Positions 1-8,953 of a stretch of DNA of 64,000 bases are shown one piece after another. Origin of the DNA: Maribacter polysiphoniae. GTDB taxonomy: Bacteria; Bacteroidota; Bacteroidia; Flavobacteriales; Flavobacteriaceae. A program made the translations under genes and the position numbers. The notes beneath the pieces were generated by a model. That model did not search any database and was not told the DNA's origin. It worked only from the letters and a program-made list of their open reading frames with translations. Location of the stretch: contig NZ_QGGQ01000003.1 in assembly GCF_003148665.1 (NCBI RefSeq), positions 1-64,000 of the forward strand, given 5' to 3'. The stretch's first letter is position 1. Each line of letters starts with the position of its first letter.

Positions 1-573
1 AACACGACGAATACGAGCTTGACCCAGGACGGTACGAACCTTGTCCTTACGGACAGCGATACGAATTCAGTGACCATACCATTGGCTGATTTAGGTACTG
101 ATGACCAGAATTCTGACGAGGTTAACAATGTAGCATCCTCAATTGATTTAAATGGGGATTTAACAGTAGATGCGGCTGATATCATTGATGTTGATGGCGA
201 TGGTGTTGTTGATTCCACAGTACAGGATGTTATCGAGGCTATTACGCCAATCACTTCTAAAGCAGCTAGAATATTTTACCCTCCTTCAATAGCGGTAGAT
301 GCTTCATCGGTTGTAGTAGGGGCAACTATTGATTTATATAAACAATACGTTGATCAATATGGTATGACCTTACCTTCCTCTGCAAAAAGTACAAGTGCAC
401 CTGCTAAAATACCCACGTATACTAGGGCTGAGCTCTATTATTATGTTACGTATTACGATCCAACGGTGTTTAGTAATGTAACTATTAGTGATACAGGGGT
501 AATGACCTATAATGTAGATGCTCCTCCAGCTGATTATAATTCATTGATCAATGTGGTATTTGTAGTTAAATAA
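1..573 (+). CDS. C-terminal end of a large repeat-type surface protein (5' partial)
   Basis: The frame is open from the first base, so this is the last 190 residues of a longer gene; the TTG at 19 is only the first internal start-like codon. The visible part begins with a unit LTQDGTNLVLTDSDTNSVTI, of the kind that is repeated many times in long flavobacterial surface proteins. An aspartate-rich stretch with DVDGDG follows, resembling a calcium-binding loop. About 100 residues of unrecognised beta-rich sequence end in VVFVVK. No T9SS C-terminal sorting domain is present, yet the next gene carries one. The gap to that gene is only 10 bases, so the two are probably cotranscribed. Family and function are inferred from style and neighbourhood; there is no firm domain. 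Confidence 0.75.
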   Translation, partial: NTTNTSLTQDGTNLVLTDSDTNSVTIPLADLGTDDQNSDEVNNVASSIDLNGDLTVDAADIIDVDGDGVVDSTVQDVIEAITPITSKAARIFYPPSIAVDASSVVVGATIDLYKQYVDQYGMTLPSSAKSTSAPAKIPTYTRAELYYYVTYYDPTVFSNVTISDTGVMTYNVDAPPADYNSLINVVFVVK

Positions 574-583
574 TCAATAAACA

Positions 584-2611
584 ATGGCCCTTATCAGTTT
601 GAAGCCCACACCTACATATAAAAAGATATTCCTCAGTATTGTTTTTACACTACTGGGGGTCGTTGTGTCGAATGCACAGTTTTTATTACAGGCTCCCAAT
701 AGTACGGATGAACATAATTACCGATGGTACGAGGCCTCTGACACTTCTAATGTATTGGGAACGGATTTCTTTTATGAGGTAACGACACCTGGTATTTATT
801 TCGCAACTTATGATGGTACCCTTTGTGGTTCCAATGCTTCAGGCTACTTTATTGTAACCAACTGTAATTCTCCTGATAATGAGGTTACCTTGGATATTTC
901 TGCCAATGTGGATTTATCTTCTGGAGCAACCCTGGGTTGGAGTCCAACCGTGACAGGAGATCAAACGCGTCCGACAGTCTTGGCAACACAAAGCGTTACC
1001 CGATATACAGCGACGGTAACAAAGGCAGGGAATAGTTTTGACCTTCCCAACTTTACCGTAGTATGTCTTGACCAAGCCGCAATTTTAGTTGATGATGTGG
1101 TAACAACCGATGAGGATGTTCCTTTAGTGGTTGATATCTATTCAAATGATTCCGATTTACCTACTACGGGTACATTAACGACGACCAATCCTGCGAATGG
1201 GGTTGTGGTTATTGATGATAATGGAACGCCAAACAATCCGTTGGATGATAGTGTAACCTATACCCCGAATCCCGATTTTAATGGTCCGGATTCTTTTGAT
1301 TACACGGTTTGTAATTCTTCAGGGGATTGTAGTACGGCAACAGTTACAATTGATATATTGCCTATTGTGGATGCCATTGATGATGCGGTCGCTACGGAAG
1401 AGGATACACCAATCGATATCGATATTCTGGCCAACGACAATGACATTCCGACGATAGGTACATTCACCAGTACAGCTCCTTCCAATGGGGTTATGCTCCA
1501 TATTGATAACGGTACCCCGGACGATCTATCGGACGATACGGTGACCTACACGCCTAACACTGGTTTCGTAGGTAGTGACACCTTTACCTATACCTTATGC
1601 GATGTAAGTTCAAATTGTAGTACGGCCACGGTGACCATCGTTGTTTCAAATGCATTGGATTTGGATTCGGATAATGATGGAATCGTTGATAGTTTTGAGG
1701 ATTTGGATTTGGATGGCGATGGTGATCCATCAACAAATCCAACTGACAGTGATGGGGATGGTTTTGCGGATTATTTGGATATCGATAGTGATAATGACGG
1801 TATTCCCGATAATGTCGAGGCACAGACCACAGAAGGTTATATTCCTCCAAGCTTGATTGATGCCAATGCCAATGGATTGGACGATGCATATGAAGTAGGC
1901 TCGTTAGGTTTGTTCCCTGTGGATACCGATGGGGATAACCTACCGGATTATTTGGATGATGATAGTGATAATGATAATATTCCCGATGCTATAGAAGGTC
2001 ATGACTTCAATCATGATGGTATTGCCGATGTGGTATTGATCGGCTCCGATAAGGATAATGACGGATTGGATGATAGTTATGAAGGGGGAGCTGCTATTGA
2101 TATCGATGTTAATGATAAGATCAATGATCCATATAGTGATTTGCCCAATACAGATGGCGATAATGAATCGGATTATCGGGATACCAATGATGACAATGAT
2201 GCATTAATGACCATCGATGAGGATTTGAATGGTGATGGCGATTATTCCAATGATGATAACGACGGCAATGGAATACCCGATTATCTTGAGCCGAATGTTC
2301 CCGAAGAGGAAGTGGAGGTATTCAATGTTCTAACTCCTAATGGCGATGGTGTTCATGATGTATTGGTTATAGGCGGATTGCAGAATTACCCTGATAATTC
2401 CCTTAAGATCTACAATAGATGGGGCGTTCTGGTCTATACCACAAGGGCCTATAATACGAATGGTAATGTTTTTGACGGCACGTCCGAAGGAAGGGTTACT
2501 GTTGAAAAAGACAACAAATTGCCAGTAGGAACCTATTTCTATATCCTTGACTATGTAGATGTAACCGGCAAGACCATTACACTTTCAGGGTACATTTATA
2601 TTAACAGATAA
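584..2611 (+). CDS. T9SS type B sorting domain-containing surface protein with two Ig-like domains and TSP3-like repeats
   Basis: A 675-residue exported protein. Residues 1-31 form a signal peptide ending SNA. Two tandem cadherin-like/Big_9 modules of about 92 residues follow (roughly 164-258 and 262-354), each with an ANDND- or SNDSD-type turn, a VTYTPN strand and a CSTATVTI end. Residues 357-575 are thrombospondin type 3-like acidic repeats (DSDNDGI, DSDGDGF), which bind calcium in this family. Residues 578-675 are the gliding-motility-associated C-terminal domain, with [20 protein letters not shown] and a final GYIYINR. That domain directs export and cell-surface attachment through the type IX system. 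The stop codon overlaps the start of the PorP/SprF gene by one base (TAATG), so translation is probably coupled. The ligand or surface role is unknown. Confidence 0.93.
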   Translation: MALISLKPTPTYKKIFLSIVFTLLGVVVSNAQFLLQAPNSTDEHNYRWYEASDTSNVLGTDFFYEVTTPGIYFATYDGTLCGSNASGYFIVTNCNSPDNEVTLDISANVDLSSGATLGWSPTVTGDQTRPTVLATQSVTRYTATVTKAGNSFDLPNFTVVCLDQAAILVDDVVTTDEDVPLVVDIYSNDSDLPTTGTLTTTNPANGVVVIDDNGTPNNPLDDSVTYTPNPDFNGPDSFDYTVCNSSGDCSTATVTIDILPIVDAIDDAVATEEDTPIDIDILANDNDIPTIGTFTSTAPSNGVMLHIDNGTPDDLSDDTVTYTPNTGFVGSDTFTYTLCDVSSNCSTATVTIVVSNALDLDSDNDGIVDSFEDLDLDGDGDPSTNPTDSDGDGFADYLDIDSDNDGIPDNVEAQTTEGYIPPSLIDANANGLDDAYEVGSLGLFPVDTDGDNLPDYLDDDSDNDNIPDAIEGHDFNHDGIADVVLIGSDKDNDGLDDSYEGGAAIDIDVNDKINDPYSDLPNTDGDNESDYRDTNDDNDALMTIDEDLNGDGDYSNDDNDGNGIPDYLEPNVPEEEVEVFNVLTPNGDGVHDVLVIGGLQNYPDNSLKIYNRWGVLVYTTRAYNTNGNVFDGTSEGRVTVEKDNKLPVGTYFYILDYVDVTGKTITLSGYIYINR

Positions 2612-3570
2612 TGATTATGATGAATAACATAACAGGTGTTGTAAAAAAGATAGGGTTCCTAGGTATTCTAGGGTTTGTCCTTTTGTTCTTATCAACAGAG
2701 GTACAGGCGCAGCAAGACGCCCAATATACACAATACATGTACAATACAGTAAGTGTGAATCCAGGATATGCCGGTTCTAGGGGGCATTTGAGTTTGGCGG
2801 CATTGCACAGATCGCAGTGGGTGGGACTTGACGGGGCACCAAAGACACAGACCTTGAACATACATTCCCCCGTAGGTTATAATGGGGTAGGGATGGGGAT
2901 TTCTATTGTTAATGATGAAATAGGGCCAACTTCAGAAACCTATTTGGATTTGGATTTTTCATATACGGTAAAGACCTCGAACGAAGGAAAGTTGAGTTTT
3001 GGGATAAAGGCCAGTGGTCATTTGTTGGACATCCGTTTTTCAGAGCTTAATCAATTTGCACCAGATCAAACCTTGGAACAGGATATAGACAATAAGTTTT
3101 CCCCAAACTTTGGGGCAGGTGTATACTATCATACAGATAAGTTTTATGCAGGTTTATCGGTGCCAAGATTTTTACAGACATCGCATTTTGAGGAATCTTC
3201 TTTGTCCACCGCCAAAGAACAGATGAATTTTTATCTGATTACAGGCTATGTCTTCGATATGAACCCGAATTTAAAATTTAAACCTACCATACTTACCAAA
3301 ATGGTCCAAGGGGCACCCTTGCAGGTTGACCTTTCTGCCAACTTTATGCTTAATGATAAGTTTATTCTTGGTGGTGCGTATCGCTGGGATGCCGCTTTCA
3401 GTGGTATGTTCGGTTTTTACTTGAATGAATCATTCCTGATAGGAATGGCCTATGACCGTGAGGTTACCGAATTAGGTAATGCAGCCTTTAATGATGGGTC
3501 CTTTGAAATAATTTTGAGATACGATTTCATAAAGACCAAAGGTTATGTAAAATCGCCTAGGTTCTTCTAA
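2611..3570 (+). CDS. PorP/SprF family T9SS outer-membrane protein
   Basis: A 319-residue predicted outer-membrane beta-barrel. A signal peptide (to about residue 33) is followed by the family's typical mature start QQDAQYTQYMYN and the NPGYAGSRG motif. The body alternates short aromatic strands and ends in RYDFIKTKGYVKSPRFF, which is barrel-like. PorP/SprF proteins work with the type IX secretion machinery, and members next to type B domain proteins are thought to hold or help export that particular substrate, as SprF does for SprB. The one-base overlap with the upstream substrate gene supports such a dedicated pair. Two further ATG codons follow closely (2617, 2620), so the exact start could be two or three codons later. 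Confidence 0.93.
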   Translation: MIMMNNITGVVKKIGFLGILGFVLLFLSTEVQAQQDAQYTQYMYNTVSVNPGYAGSRGHLSLAALHRSQWVGLDGAPKTQTLNIHSPVGYNGVGMGISIVNDEIGPTSETYLDLDFSYTVKTSNEGKLSFGIKASGHLLDIRFSELNQFAPDQTLEQDIDNKFSPNFGAGVYYHTDKFYAGLSVPRFLQTSHFEESSLSTAKEQMNFYLITGYVFDMNPNLKFKPTILTKMVQGAPLQVDLSANFMLNDKFILGGAYRWDAAFSGMFGFYLNESFLIGMAYDREVTELGNAAFNDGSFEIILRYDFIKTKGYVKSPRFF

Positions 3571-3644
3571 CCCATTATTCCCTATTATCCATACGCATCC
3601 ATATTTTTTATATCAGGCTTAACCCAAAATTTGGGTAAAGGTCT

Positions 3645-3652
3645 TATTTTTA
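3645..3652 (+). promoter_or_regulatory. -7 promoter element of idi, four bases before the ATG
   Basis: TATTTTTA fits the Bacteroidetes -7 consensus TAnnTTTG except for its last base. It ends four bases before the idi start codon, so a transcript from it would have almost no leader. No clear -33 TTG is visible at the usual distance. Confidence 0.45.
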
Positions 3653-3656
3653 CAGA

Positions 3657-4193
3657 ATGAAGGAAGAAGAAGTCATTCTTGTAAATACCCAAGACGAGCA
3701 AATTGGCACCATGCCCAAAATGGAAGCGCATGAAAAAGCACAATTGCACAGGGCGTTTTCTGTATTTATCATGAATGATAATGGGGAAACTATGCTTCAA
3801 CAAAGGGCAGCGCACAAATATCACTCCCCCTTGCTTTGGACAAATACCTGTTGTAGCCATCAAAGAGTGGGTGAAACCAATATCGAGGCTGGTCAAAGAA
3901 GGTTACAGGAAGAAATGGGATTCACCGCCGATTTGAAAGAACTGTTTTCCTTTATTTATAAGGCACCATTCGATAATGGCCTTACCGAACACGAACTGGA
4001 TCATGTGATGATGGGTTCATATAATGGAAGCCCTAAAATTAATCCGGAGGAGGTTGCGGATTTCAAGTGGATGAAGCCAGAGGATATCCAAAAGGATATC
4101 GTCGAAAACCCAGAACAATATACGGTTTGGTTTAAGATTATTTTCGAAAAATTCTTTGATCATTTAATACACAACATGACCCATGAAAGTTAA
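3657..4193 (+). CDS. idi: isopentenyl-diphosphate delta-isomerase, type I
   Basis: Interconverts isopentenyl and dimethylallyl diphosphate in the cytosol, feeding menaquinone, carotenoid and lipid-carrier synthesis. The 178-residue length is normal for type I. It has a Nudix fold: the catalytic cysteine lies in WTNTCCSH (Cys66 aligns with Cys67 of the E. coli enzyme), a Nudix-like box starts at GETNIEAG with REL-type RRLQEEMGF, and the metal-binding glutamates sit in EHELDH (111 and 113). The gene ends inside the next one, sharing 11 bases, which suggests coupled translation. The -7 element just before the ATG implies a nearly leaderless message. Confidence 0.95.
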   Translation: MKEEEVILVNTQDEQIGTMPKMEAHEKAQLHRAFSVFIMNDNGETMLQQRAAHKYHSPLLWTNTCCSHQRVGETNIEAGQRRLQEEMGFTADLKELFSFIYKAPFDNGLTEHELDHVMMGSYNGSPKINPEEVADFKWMKPEDIQKDIVENPEQYTVWFKIIFEKFFDHLIHNMTHES

Positions 4194-4593
4194 GGTAAGC
4201 AGAAAAGCTCATTTCAATGCGGCGCACCGCTTATATCGACCAGGTTGGGACGATGCCAAAAATAGTGCGGTTTTTGGAAAATGCAATAATCCCAATTATC
4301 ACGGCCATAATTATGATTTGGTGGTCAGTGTTTATGGAGAGATTGATAAGGAAACCGGTTTTGTAATGGATATGAAACGCTTAAAGGCATTGATCAAGGA
4401 TAAAATTGAGGATGTCTTAGACCATAAGAACCTAAATGTCGAAGTACCGGAATTCAAGAATTTGAATCCGACCGCTGAGAATATAGCGGTATTTATTTGG
4501 AATAAACTAAGGCCACATATTGATGCTTCCAAGGAATTGGAGGTTGTACTATATGAAACACCGAGGAATTTTGTAACCTATTCAGGGGAATGA
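4183..4593 (+). CDS. 6-pyruvoyltetrahydropterin synthase / 6-carboxytetrahydropterin synthase family protein
   Basis: A 136-residue enzyme of the PTPS/QueD family, acting on dihydroneopterin triphosphate. The zinc ligands are visible as His15 (NAAHRL), His40 and His42 (YHGHNY). The catalytic cysteine is in FGKCNNPNYHG (Cys34), an Asp-His pair is at 80-81, and the pterin-anchoring glutamate is in LYETPRN. The Cys-x3-Pro-style spacing before HGH is closer to pterin synthases than to many QueD proteins, but I cannot decide between a biopterin and a queuosine role from sequence alone. No queC, queE or queF lies nearby. It overlaps idi by 11 bases. Confidence 0.9.
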   Translation: MKVKVSRKAHFNAAHRLYRPGWDDAKNSAVFGKCNNPNYHGHNYDLVVSVYGEIDKETGFVMDMKRLKALIKDKIEDVLDHKNLNVEVPEFKNLNPTAENIAVFIWNKLRPHIDASKELEVVLYETPRNFVTYSGE

Positions 4594-4630
4594 TCGAGGA
4601 TCAAATCAATTTGAAATATAAATAATTATT

Positions 4631-5599
4631 ATGAATTTATATCCATTTAAGTTTCAACCCATATTAAAGGAACGTCTTTGGGGTGGCACGAAGTTAAAAG
4701 AAGTATTGGGAAAACCCATTGAAAGTGAAATAACTGGTGAAAGTTGGGAGCTTTCCGCGGTGGAAGGTGATATTTCCACGGTGGCCAATGGGCCATTGGC
4801 AGGGACGTCACTACAGCAAATTATCGATCAAGATCCAGAAGGGTTGTTGGGTAAGGATGTTTTTGAGCGCTTTGGAAAGGATTTTCCCATTTTGATTAAG
4901 TTTATCGATGCCAAACAAGATCTTTCCATACAATTGCATCCAAACGATGAATTGGCAAAAAAACGACATAATTCCTTTGGTAAGACAGAGATGTGGTATG
5001 TAATGGATGCCGATCCAGGAGCTAATCTTATTGTTGGTTTCAACAAGGATGTAACCAAGGAGGAGTACTCAAAAAGTTTGGAAAACGATACCCTGTTGGA
5101 TTTACTGAACTACGAACAAGTCAAGGAGGGTGATACCTTTTTTATCAATACAGGTAAAATACATGCTATAGGTGCGGGAGTACTTTTGGCTGAAATCCAA
5201 CAAACTTCGGATATTACCTATCGTGTTTTTGATTTTAACCGAAGGGATAAAAACGGGAATTTGAGGGAATTGCATACCGATTTGGCCTTGGATGCCATGG
5301 ATTATGCCAAGAAAGATGATTTTAAGGTCGGTTATGACACACAGAAGGACGCCGTTAATACCATGGTGGATTGTCCTTATTTTAAGACTAACTTTATGAA
5401 CCTTGACAAGGATTTAAGTCTTGATGTTGCGAATAGGTCCTCATTTACCATCTTGATGTGTGTTGGAGGTTCGGCAGAAGTAATTACCGAGGCAGGGTCA
5501 GTAAAGATCCAGAAAGGGGAAACCGTTTTGGTTCCTGCAAATTCGACGAATATTTCAATACAAACAGACAGTGTTAAATTGTTGGAAGTTACCGTTTAA
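4631..5599 (+). CDS. manA: mannose-6-phosphate isomerase, class I
   Basis: Interconverts mannose 6-phosphate and fructose 6-phosphate, supplying GDP-mannose for surface glycans or allowing mannose use. The 322 residues match the short bacterial class I form. Zinc ligands are seen as Gln101 and His103 in QLHPND, Glu120 in KTEMWYV and His178 in GKIHAIGAG; the N-terminal LKERLWGG and the ITGESWELS motifs are typical. A short cupin-like C-terminal lobe ends the protein. It lies 37 bases after the pterin synthase gene and may be read from the same message. Confidence 0.95.
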   Translation: MNLYPFKFQPILKERLWGGTKLKEVLGKPIESEITGESWELSAVEGDISTVANGPLAGTSLQQIIDQDPEGLLGKDVFERFGKDFPILIKFIDAKQDLSIQLHPNDELAKKRHNSFGKTEMWYVMDADPGANLIVGFNKDVTKEEYSKSLENDTLLDLLNYEQVKEGDTFFINTGKIHAIGAGVLLAEIQQTSDITYRVFDFNRRDKNGNLRELHTDLALDAMDYAKKDDFKVGYDTQKDAVNTMVDCPYFKTNFMNLDKDLSLDVANRSSFTILMCVGGSAEVITEAGSVKIQKGETVLVPANSTNISIQTDSVKLLEVTV

Positions 5600-5643
5600 G
5601 CTAAATAAATTTGTTTCGGTAAACGAGTGGCGTGTAAAAAATG

Positions 5644-5651
5644 TATTTTTG
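5644..5651 (+). promoter_or_regulatory. -7 promoter element of the 89-residue helical protein gene
   Basis: TATTTTTG is a full match to TAnnTTTG, 18 bases before the ATG at 5670. A TTTG occurs at 5610-5613, but its 30-base spacing is too long for a regular -33 element. Confidence 0.5.
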
Positions 5652-5669
5652 CAAAAAAATAATTAGATA

Positions 5670-5939
5670 ATGGCAAGTATTAGAGATTTAAAAAAAGATA
5701 TAAATTTTGTTTTGGGGGATATTATTGAAGCAGTGTACATTGTTGAGGCGGCCAATAATAAATCAGACTCCAAGGAAGGCGCTAAGATTATTGACAATGC
5801 CATCGAAACCTTTGATGAATTGATTGCAAAAGTCAATAACAAGAGTGTTGACAATAGAAAAGCCCATTTAAATGCGGTTCGTCAGGAATTGGAGAAAAAG
5901 GCCACTGCCTTGGTAGACCAATTGAACAAGCTACAATAG
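5670..5939 (+). CDS. small conserved helical protein of unknown function
   Basis: An 89-residue, charged protein predicted to be nearly all alpha-helix: an N-terminal helix with LKKDINFVLGDIIE, a middle acidic helix and a Lys/Gln-rich C-terminal helix. There is no signal peptide, membrane segment or metal motif. It resembles small hypothetical proteins I know from flavobacterial genomes, but I recognise no function. It has its own -7 element 18 bases upstream and a strong bidirectional terminator 20 bases downstream, so it is probably a single-gene unit. The short monocistronic layout would fit an abundant cytosolic protein; this is a guess. Confidence 0.8.
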   Translation: MASIRDLKKDINFVLGDIIEAVYIVEAANNKSDSKEGAKIIDNAIETFDELIAKVNNKSVDNRKAHLNAVRQELEKKATALVDQLNKLQ

Positions 5940-5959
5940 GTAATAACGATATTGTAATA

Positions 5960-5994
5960 AAAAAACATCCCGCCAAGGCGGGATGTTTTTTTTT
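5960..5994. terminator. bidirectional intrinsic terminator
   Basis: Perfect arms CATCCCGCC (5966-5974) and GGCGGGATG (5977-5985) are flanked by A-runs on the left and T-runs on the right. The element can stop both the helical-protein gene on the plus strand and the DUF4369 gene arriving on the minus strand. Confidence 0.92.
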
Positions 5995-6700
5995 ATTCCT
6001 TCTTTTTTCTAATTTCTAAGAAATTCTGGAGTGCTTTCCCATATTTGGATCCGGCCACTTCCGGTGTCAATGAATTGTTGATGGAATCCAGATACTTGAT
6101 ATTGGCATCGGATACTTCGGTCAAGGCAATATAGGGTGCGATATAGGAATCCCTATTGTTCAAGGCAAAGTTCAAGGCAAAAGCATAACCCCTTTGGATG
6201 TTCTTATGTGAAACTTCTTCAATGGAATCGATTTGTTCGGGGGTCAAGGCCACTTCCCTGTTTGCGGTTGTTTGCAATATTTCAAGGCTGCGTTTATTGA
6301 ACTTCGTCATTATTTTACGATATTCCTCCAATTTTTTTTGTGTTGCCGAACCTTCGATTTTGGCATTGGTATCAAAGGTGTCCCATTTGGTATTTATGGT
6401 AATATTGCCTGGTTCGCCAAAAAAGCTGATCCTATCATTAATGTCATTGTAATCCTCCTTGTTCAGGTACAAATAGAAAATCTCTGGACTTTCAAGTTTT
6501 GTTTTGAACGTAAAACTACCATCACCGTCCACTTCCAATGAATCAATGGTTACCAAGGTAGAATCAGGGACATGTTGTAAGTATATGGTACCTTTTTTTA
6601 GGCCTTTTACATTTCCGGTCACGAACATGGTATTGGAGGTGTCTTCGCTACAGGAAATCAATAATAGGGTCATACAACCCAAAAAGAATAAATGCTTCAT
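5993..6700 (-). CDS. DUF4369 domain-containing lipoprotein
   Basis: A 235-residue predicted lipoprotein. The signal peptide ends in the lipobox LLIS followed by Cys17. Residues about 27-110 form the DUF4369 beta-sandwich (VTGNVKGLKKGTIYL, VDGDGSFTFKTKL), a domain common at the N terminus of Bacteroidetes thioredoxin-like and surface proteins. Here no thioredoxin CxxC follows; the rest is helical (residues 115-235) and rich in Lys and Glu. It is probably anchored in the periplasm or outer membrane. Function unknown. It converges on the upstream plus-strand gene at a shared terminator. Confidence 0.88.
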   Translation of the reverse strand: MKHLFFLGCMTLLLISCSEDTSNTMFVTGNVKGLKKGTIYLQHVPDSTLVTIDSLEVDGDGSFTFKTKLESPEIFYLYLNKEDYNDINDRISFFGEPGNITINTKWDTFDTNAKIEGSATQKKLEEYRKIMTKFNKRSLEILQTTANREVALTPEQIDSIEEVSHKNIQRGYAFALNFALNNRDSYIAPYIALTEVSDANIKYLDSINNSLTPEVAGSKYGKALQNFLEIRKKKE

Positions 6701-6851
6701 TTGTAAGGAATTTCAAAGGCGATTATTTCCGCCTAATTTTGGTACTTTGATTATGGCGCAAATATCAATAAAATTTTTGAGTTTGAACATTCCCTTTTAC
6801 CCACATTTGTTCAAAGACATGACATTTTATACTTTTAATACGGGTTTTGGA

Positions 6852-8114
6852 TTATACGTTGGCGGCGATTTCCATAAGAAGTCCACAAATATAGGCTCCA
6901 GCTGTACCGACTACATACCCCAATACCGCCAATAATATACCTACAGACGTTAATGAGGGATGGAATTCCGCAGCCACGATAGGGGCAGAGGCAGCACCTC
7001 CCACATTGGCCTGACTACCCACTGCGAGAAAGAAAAATGGGGCTTTGATCATCTTGGCTACCAAAATAAGTAATCCTGCATGAATGGATATCCATATGAT
7101 ACCAACGGCGATCAGTCCTGGATTCTCCAAGAACCTTCCCAAATCCATTTTCATACCTATGGTAGCCACAAGAATATAAATGAATACGCTACCGATTTTA
7201 CTGGCTCCGGCTCCTTCGTAATTCTTGGCTTTGGTGAAGGACAATAAAATACCTGCGGCGGTGGCAAAAACAACCATCCATAAAAATTTAGAACCCAAGG
7301 AAGAAAGCGCCTTGTCCTTGTTTCTTATGACTTCAAATGTGTTTTCCAAAAACACGGCGAAATGCTCTGCTAAAAAATGGGATAATCCGACAGCGAAAAA
7401 GGCTAGGCAAAGCATCATTATATAATCGTGTAAGGTCGTAACCCTGGTGATCTTTTCGGTATGTGCCGATACCTTTGCCTTTAAGGTTTCGATTGAGGAG
7501 TTATCGGCTTTCAACCATTTATCGATCTTATCGGATTTGCCTATGCCCAATAATATAATGGCCATCCAGATATTGGCAACAACAATATCTATAAGAACCA
7601 TGTCTCCGAATTTTTTCGGGTTAAATTGAAATACTTCCAACATGGCGGCTTGGTTGGCGCCTCCACCGATCCAACTACCGGCAATCGTGGTCAAACCACG
7701 CCAAACAGCATCAAAGCCTACACCGCCTACCGTTTCAGGGGAAAAAATGGATACGATTAAAATAGCGATCGGACCTCCAATGATAATACCTACGGTACCC
7801 GTTAAAAACATGATCAACGCTTTTGAACCGAGGTTCAAAATGGCCTTTAGGTCAATGCTCAACGTCATTAAGACCAGTGCCGCAGGAAGTAAATAGCGAC
7901 TGGCAATATAATATAGGTTTGAGTGCTCTTCAGAGATAATACCTGTGCTGGTGAGTATCGCGGGTAGCATATAACACATCAAAAGTGTCGGGATGACCGT
8001 ATAGAATTTTTTCCAGAATCCTTTTTTTATGGATGATGTATAGAAAACGAAACCTAAGCAAAGACTTAATAGTCCAAAAATTATGGTGTCTTCAGAAAGT
8101 GGGAGTTGGTGCAT
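6852..8114 (-). CDS. DUF819 family integral membrane protein
   Basis: A 420-residue protein with about ten hydrophobic segments covering its whole length. Family-typical stretches are visible: LLPAALVLMTLSIDL near residue 75, the glycine-rich GSWIGGGANQAAM in the middle, and SQANVGGAASAPIVAAEFHP near the end, repeated-looking motifs that suggest two inverted halves as in secondary transporters. The DUF819 (YjcL-like) substrate is not established to my knowledge. A TAnnTTTG element on the minus strand (8140-8147) lies just upstream, so it may have its own promoter although the HAD gene ends only 34 bases away. Confidence 0.88.
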   Translation of the reverse strand: MHQLPLSEDTIIFGLLSLCLGFVFYTSSIKKGFWKKFYTVIPTLLMCYMLPAILTSTGIISEEHSNLYYIASRYLLPAALVLMTLSIDLKAILNLGSKALIMFLTGTVGIIIGGPIAILIVSIFSPETVGGVGFDAVWRGLTTIAGSWIGGGANQAAMLEVFQFNPKKFGDMVLIDIVVANIWMAIILLGIGKSDKIDKWLKADNSSIETLKAKVSAHTEKITRVTTLHDYIMMLCLAFFAVGLSHFLAEHFAVFLENTFEVIRNKDKALSSLGSKFLWMVVFATAAGILLSFTKAKNYEGAGASKIGSVFIYILVATIGMKMDLGRFLENPGLIAVGIIWISIHAGLLILVAKMIKAPFFFLAVGSQANVGGAASAPIVAAEFHPSLTSVGILLAVLGYVVGTAGAYICGLLMEIAANV

Positions 8115-8139
8115 TGTTGGTTGAATATAGTATTGGGTT

Positions 8140-8147
8140 CAAATATA
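8140..8147 (-). promoter_or_regulatory. -7 promoter element of the DUF819 gene
   Basis: On the minus strand this reads TATATTTG, a full match to TAnnTTTG, 25 bases before the DUF819 start codon and inside the short gap after the HAD gene. Confidence 0.4.
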
Positions 8148-8148
8148 G

Positions 8149-8952
8149 TTAAATCTTGAAATTTTGGTTCAGAAAATGGGCTACCCCGTTTTGGGTGTTT
8201 GTCAGGGTTGTGTGGTCGGCAATGGTTTTTACCTCCTTACGGGCGTTGCCCATGGCTACACCACAATCGACTAGCTCTAACATTTCCGCATCATTGTAAT
8301 TATCCCCAAAAGCAATAATATCTTTAAGTGTATGGGAGTTTTTGATCAATAACGCTATGGCCGAGAGTTTTGAAACGGTTTTAGGACTAACCTCGATCAA
8401 AGTATCGTTGGAACGATATATATTCATGATATGGGAATAATCTGCCTTGAGTGTAGGTGCTATGCGCTCAATGGTTTCGAAGGTACCCATAAGCATTATT
8501 TTATGCGCACCGATTTTTCGTTTCTTCCAAGCCTTGAGTGTCTCTGAATTTTTCTGGTATATGGGTACGGTCTTGGTATTATTGATTTCTTTGGTCACCC
8601 GTTCCGAGTTTTCTTCAACATACCATTCATCCTTAAAATACAGTCCTAATTTTATGTCATGCCCATTACAGAGTTCATATAACGATTCCAAAGGCTCAAT
8701 ATCGATAATGGAGGAGTGTATTTCCTCTTGGCCATCGAGTACCAGAGCACCATTGTAGCAAATAATGGGCTCATGCTCAATACCCAGGTCTTTTTGTATG
8801 TATCGCATTGATTTGGGCATTCTGGCCGAGACCAGGATGATTTTGGTCGTTGGTTTTATTCGTTTGATTTCTGAAATGGTAAAATCGGAAACGTCACTTT
8901 TCGTGGATAGCAGGGTGCCATCCAAGTCGGAACATAAAATCTTATGGTTCAT
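8149..8952 (-). CDS. Cof-type HAD-IIB family hydrolase
   Basis: A 267-residue cytosolic phosphatase of the HAD superfamily, IIB cap type. Motif I is CSDLDGTLL with nucleophile Asp9 and acid Asp11; motif II is LVSARMPKS near residue 41; the large alpha/beta cap follows, and motif IV is FGDNYNDAEML near residue 216 with the metal-binding aspartates. These enzymes hydrolyse sugar phosphates, FMN or pyridoxal phosphate with broad specificity, so the substrate cannot be named. Its start lies one base after the stop of the DUF5916 gene, so the two are very likely one operon. Confidence 0.92.
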   Translation of the reverse strand: MNHKILCSDLDGTLLSTKSDVSDFTISEIKRIKPTTKIILVSARMPKSMRYIQKDLGIEHEPIICYNGALVLDGQEEIHSSIIDIEPLESLYELCNGHDIKLGLYFKDEWYVEENSERVTKEINNTKTVPIYQKNSETLKAWKKRKIGAHKIMLMGTFETIERIAPTLKADYSHIMNIYRSNDTLIEVSPKTVSKLSAIALLIKNSHTLKDIIAFGDNYNDAEMLELVDCGVAMGNARKEVKTIADHTTLTNTQNGVAHFLNQNFKI

Positions 8953-8953
8953 T

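Noticed and set aside
1371-1640. Second Ig-like module as a recent DNA-level repeat
   Set aside because: The two modules are alike in protein pattern but clearly diverged in nucleotide sequence, so this is an old domain duplication and not a direct repeat.
1584-1889. Minus-strand 101-residue frame rich in His, Trp and Pro
   Set aside because: It is the antisense shadow of the Asp-rich TSP3 repeats; the composition follows from that codon bias.
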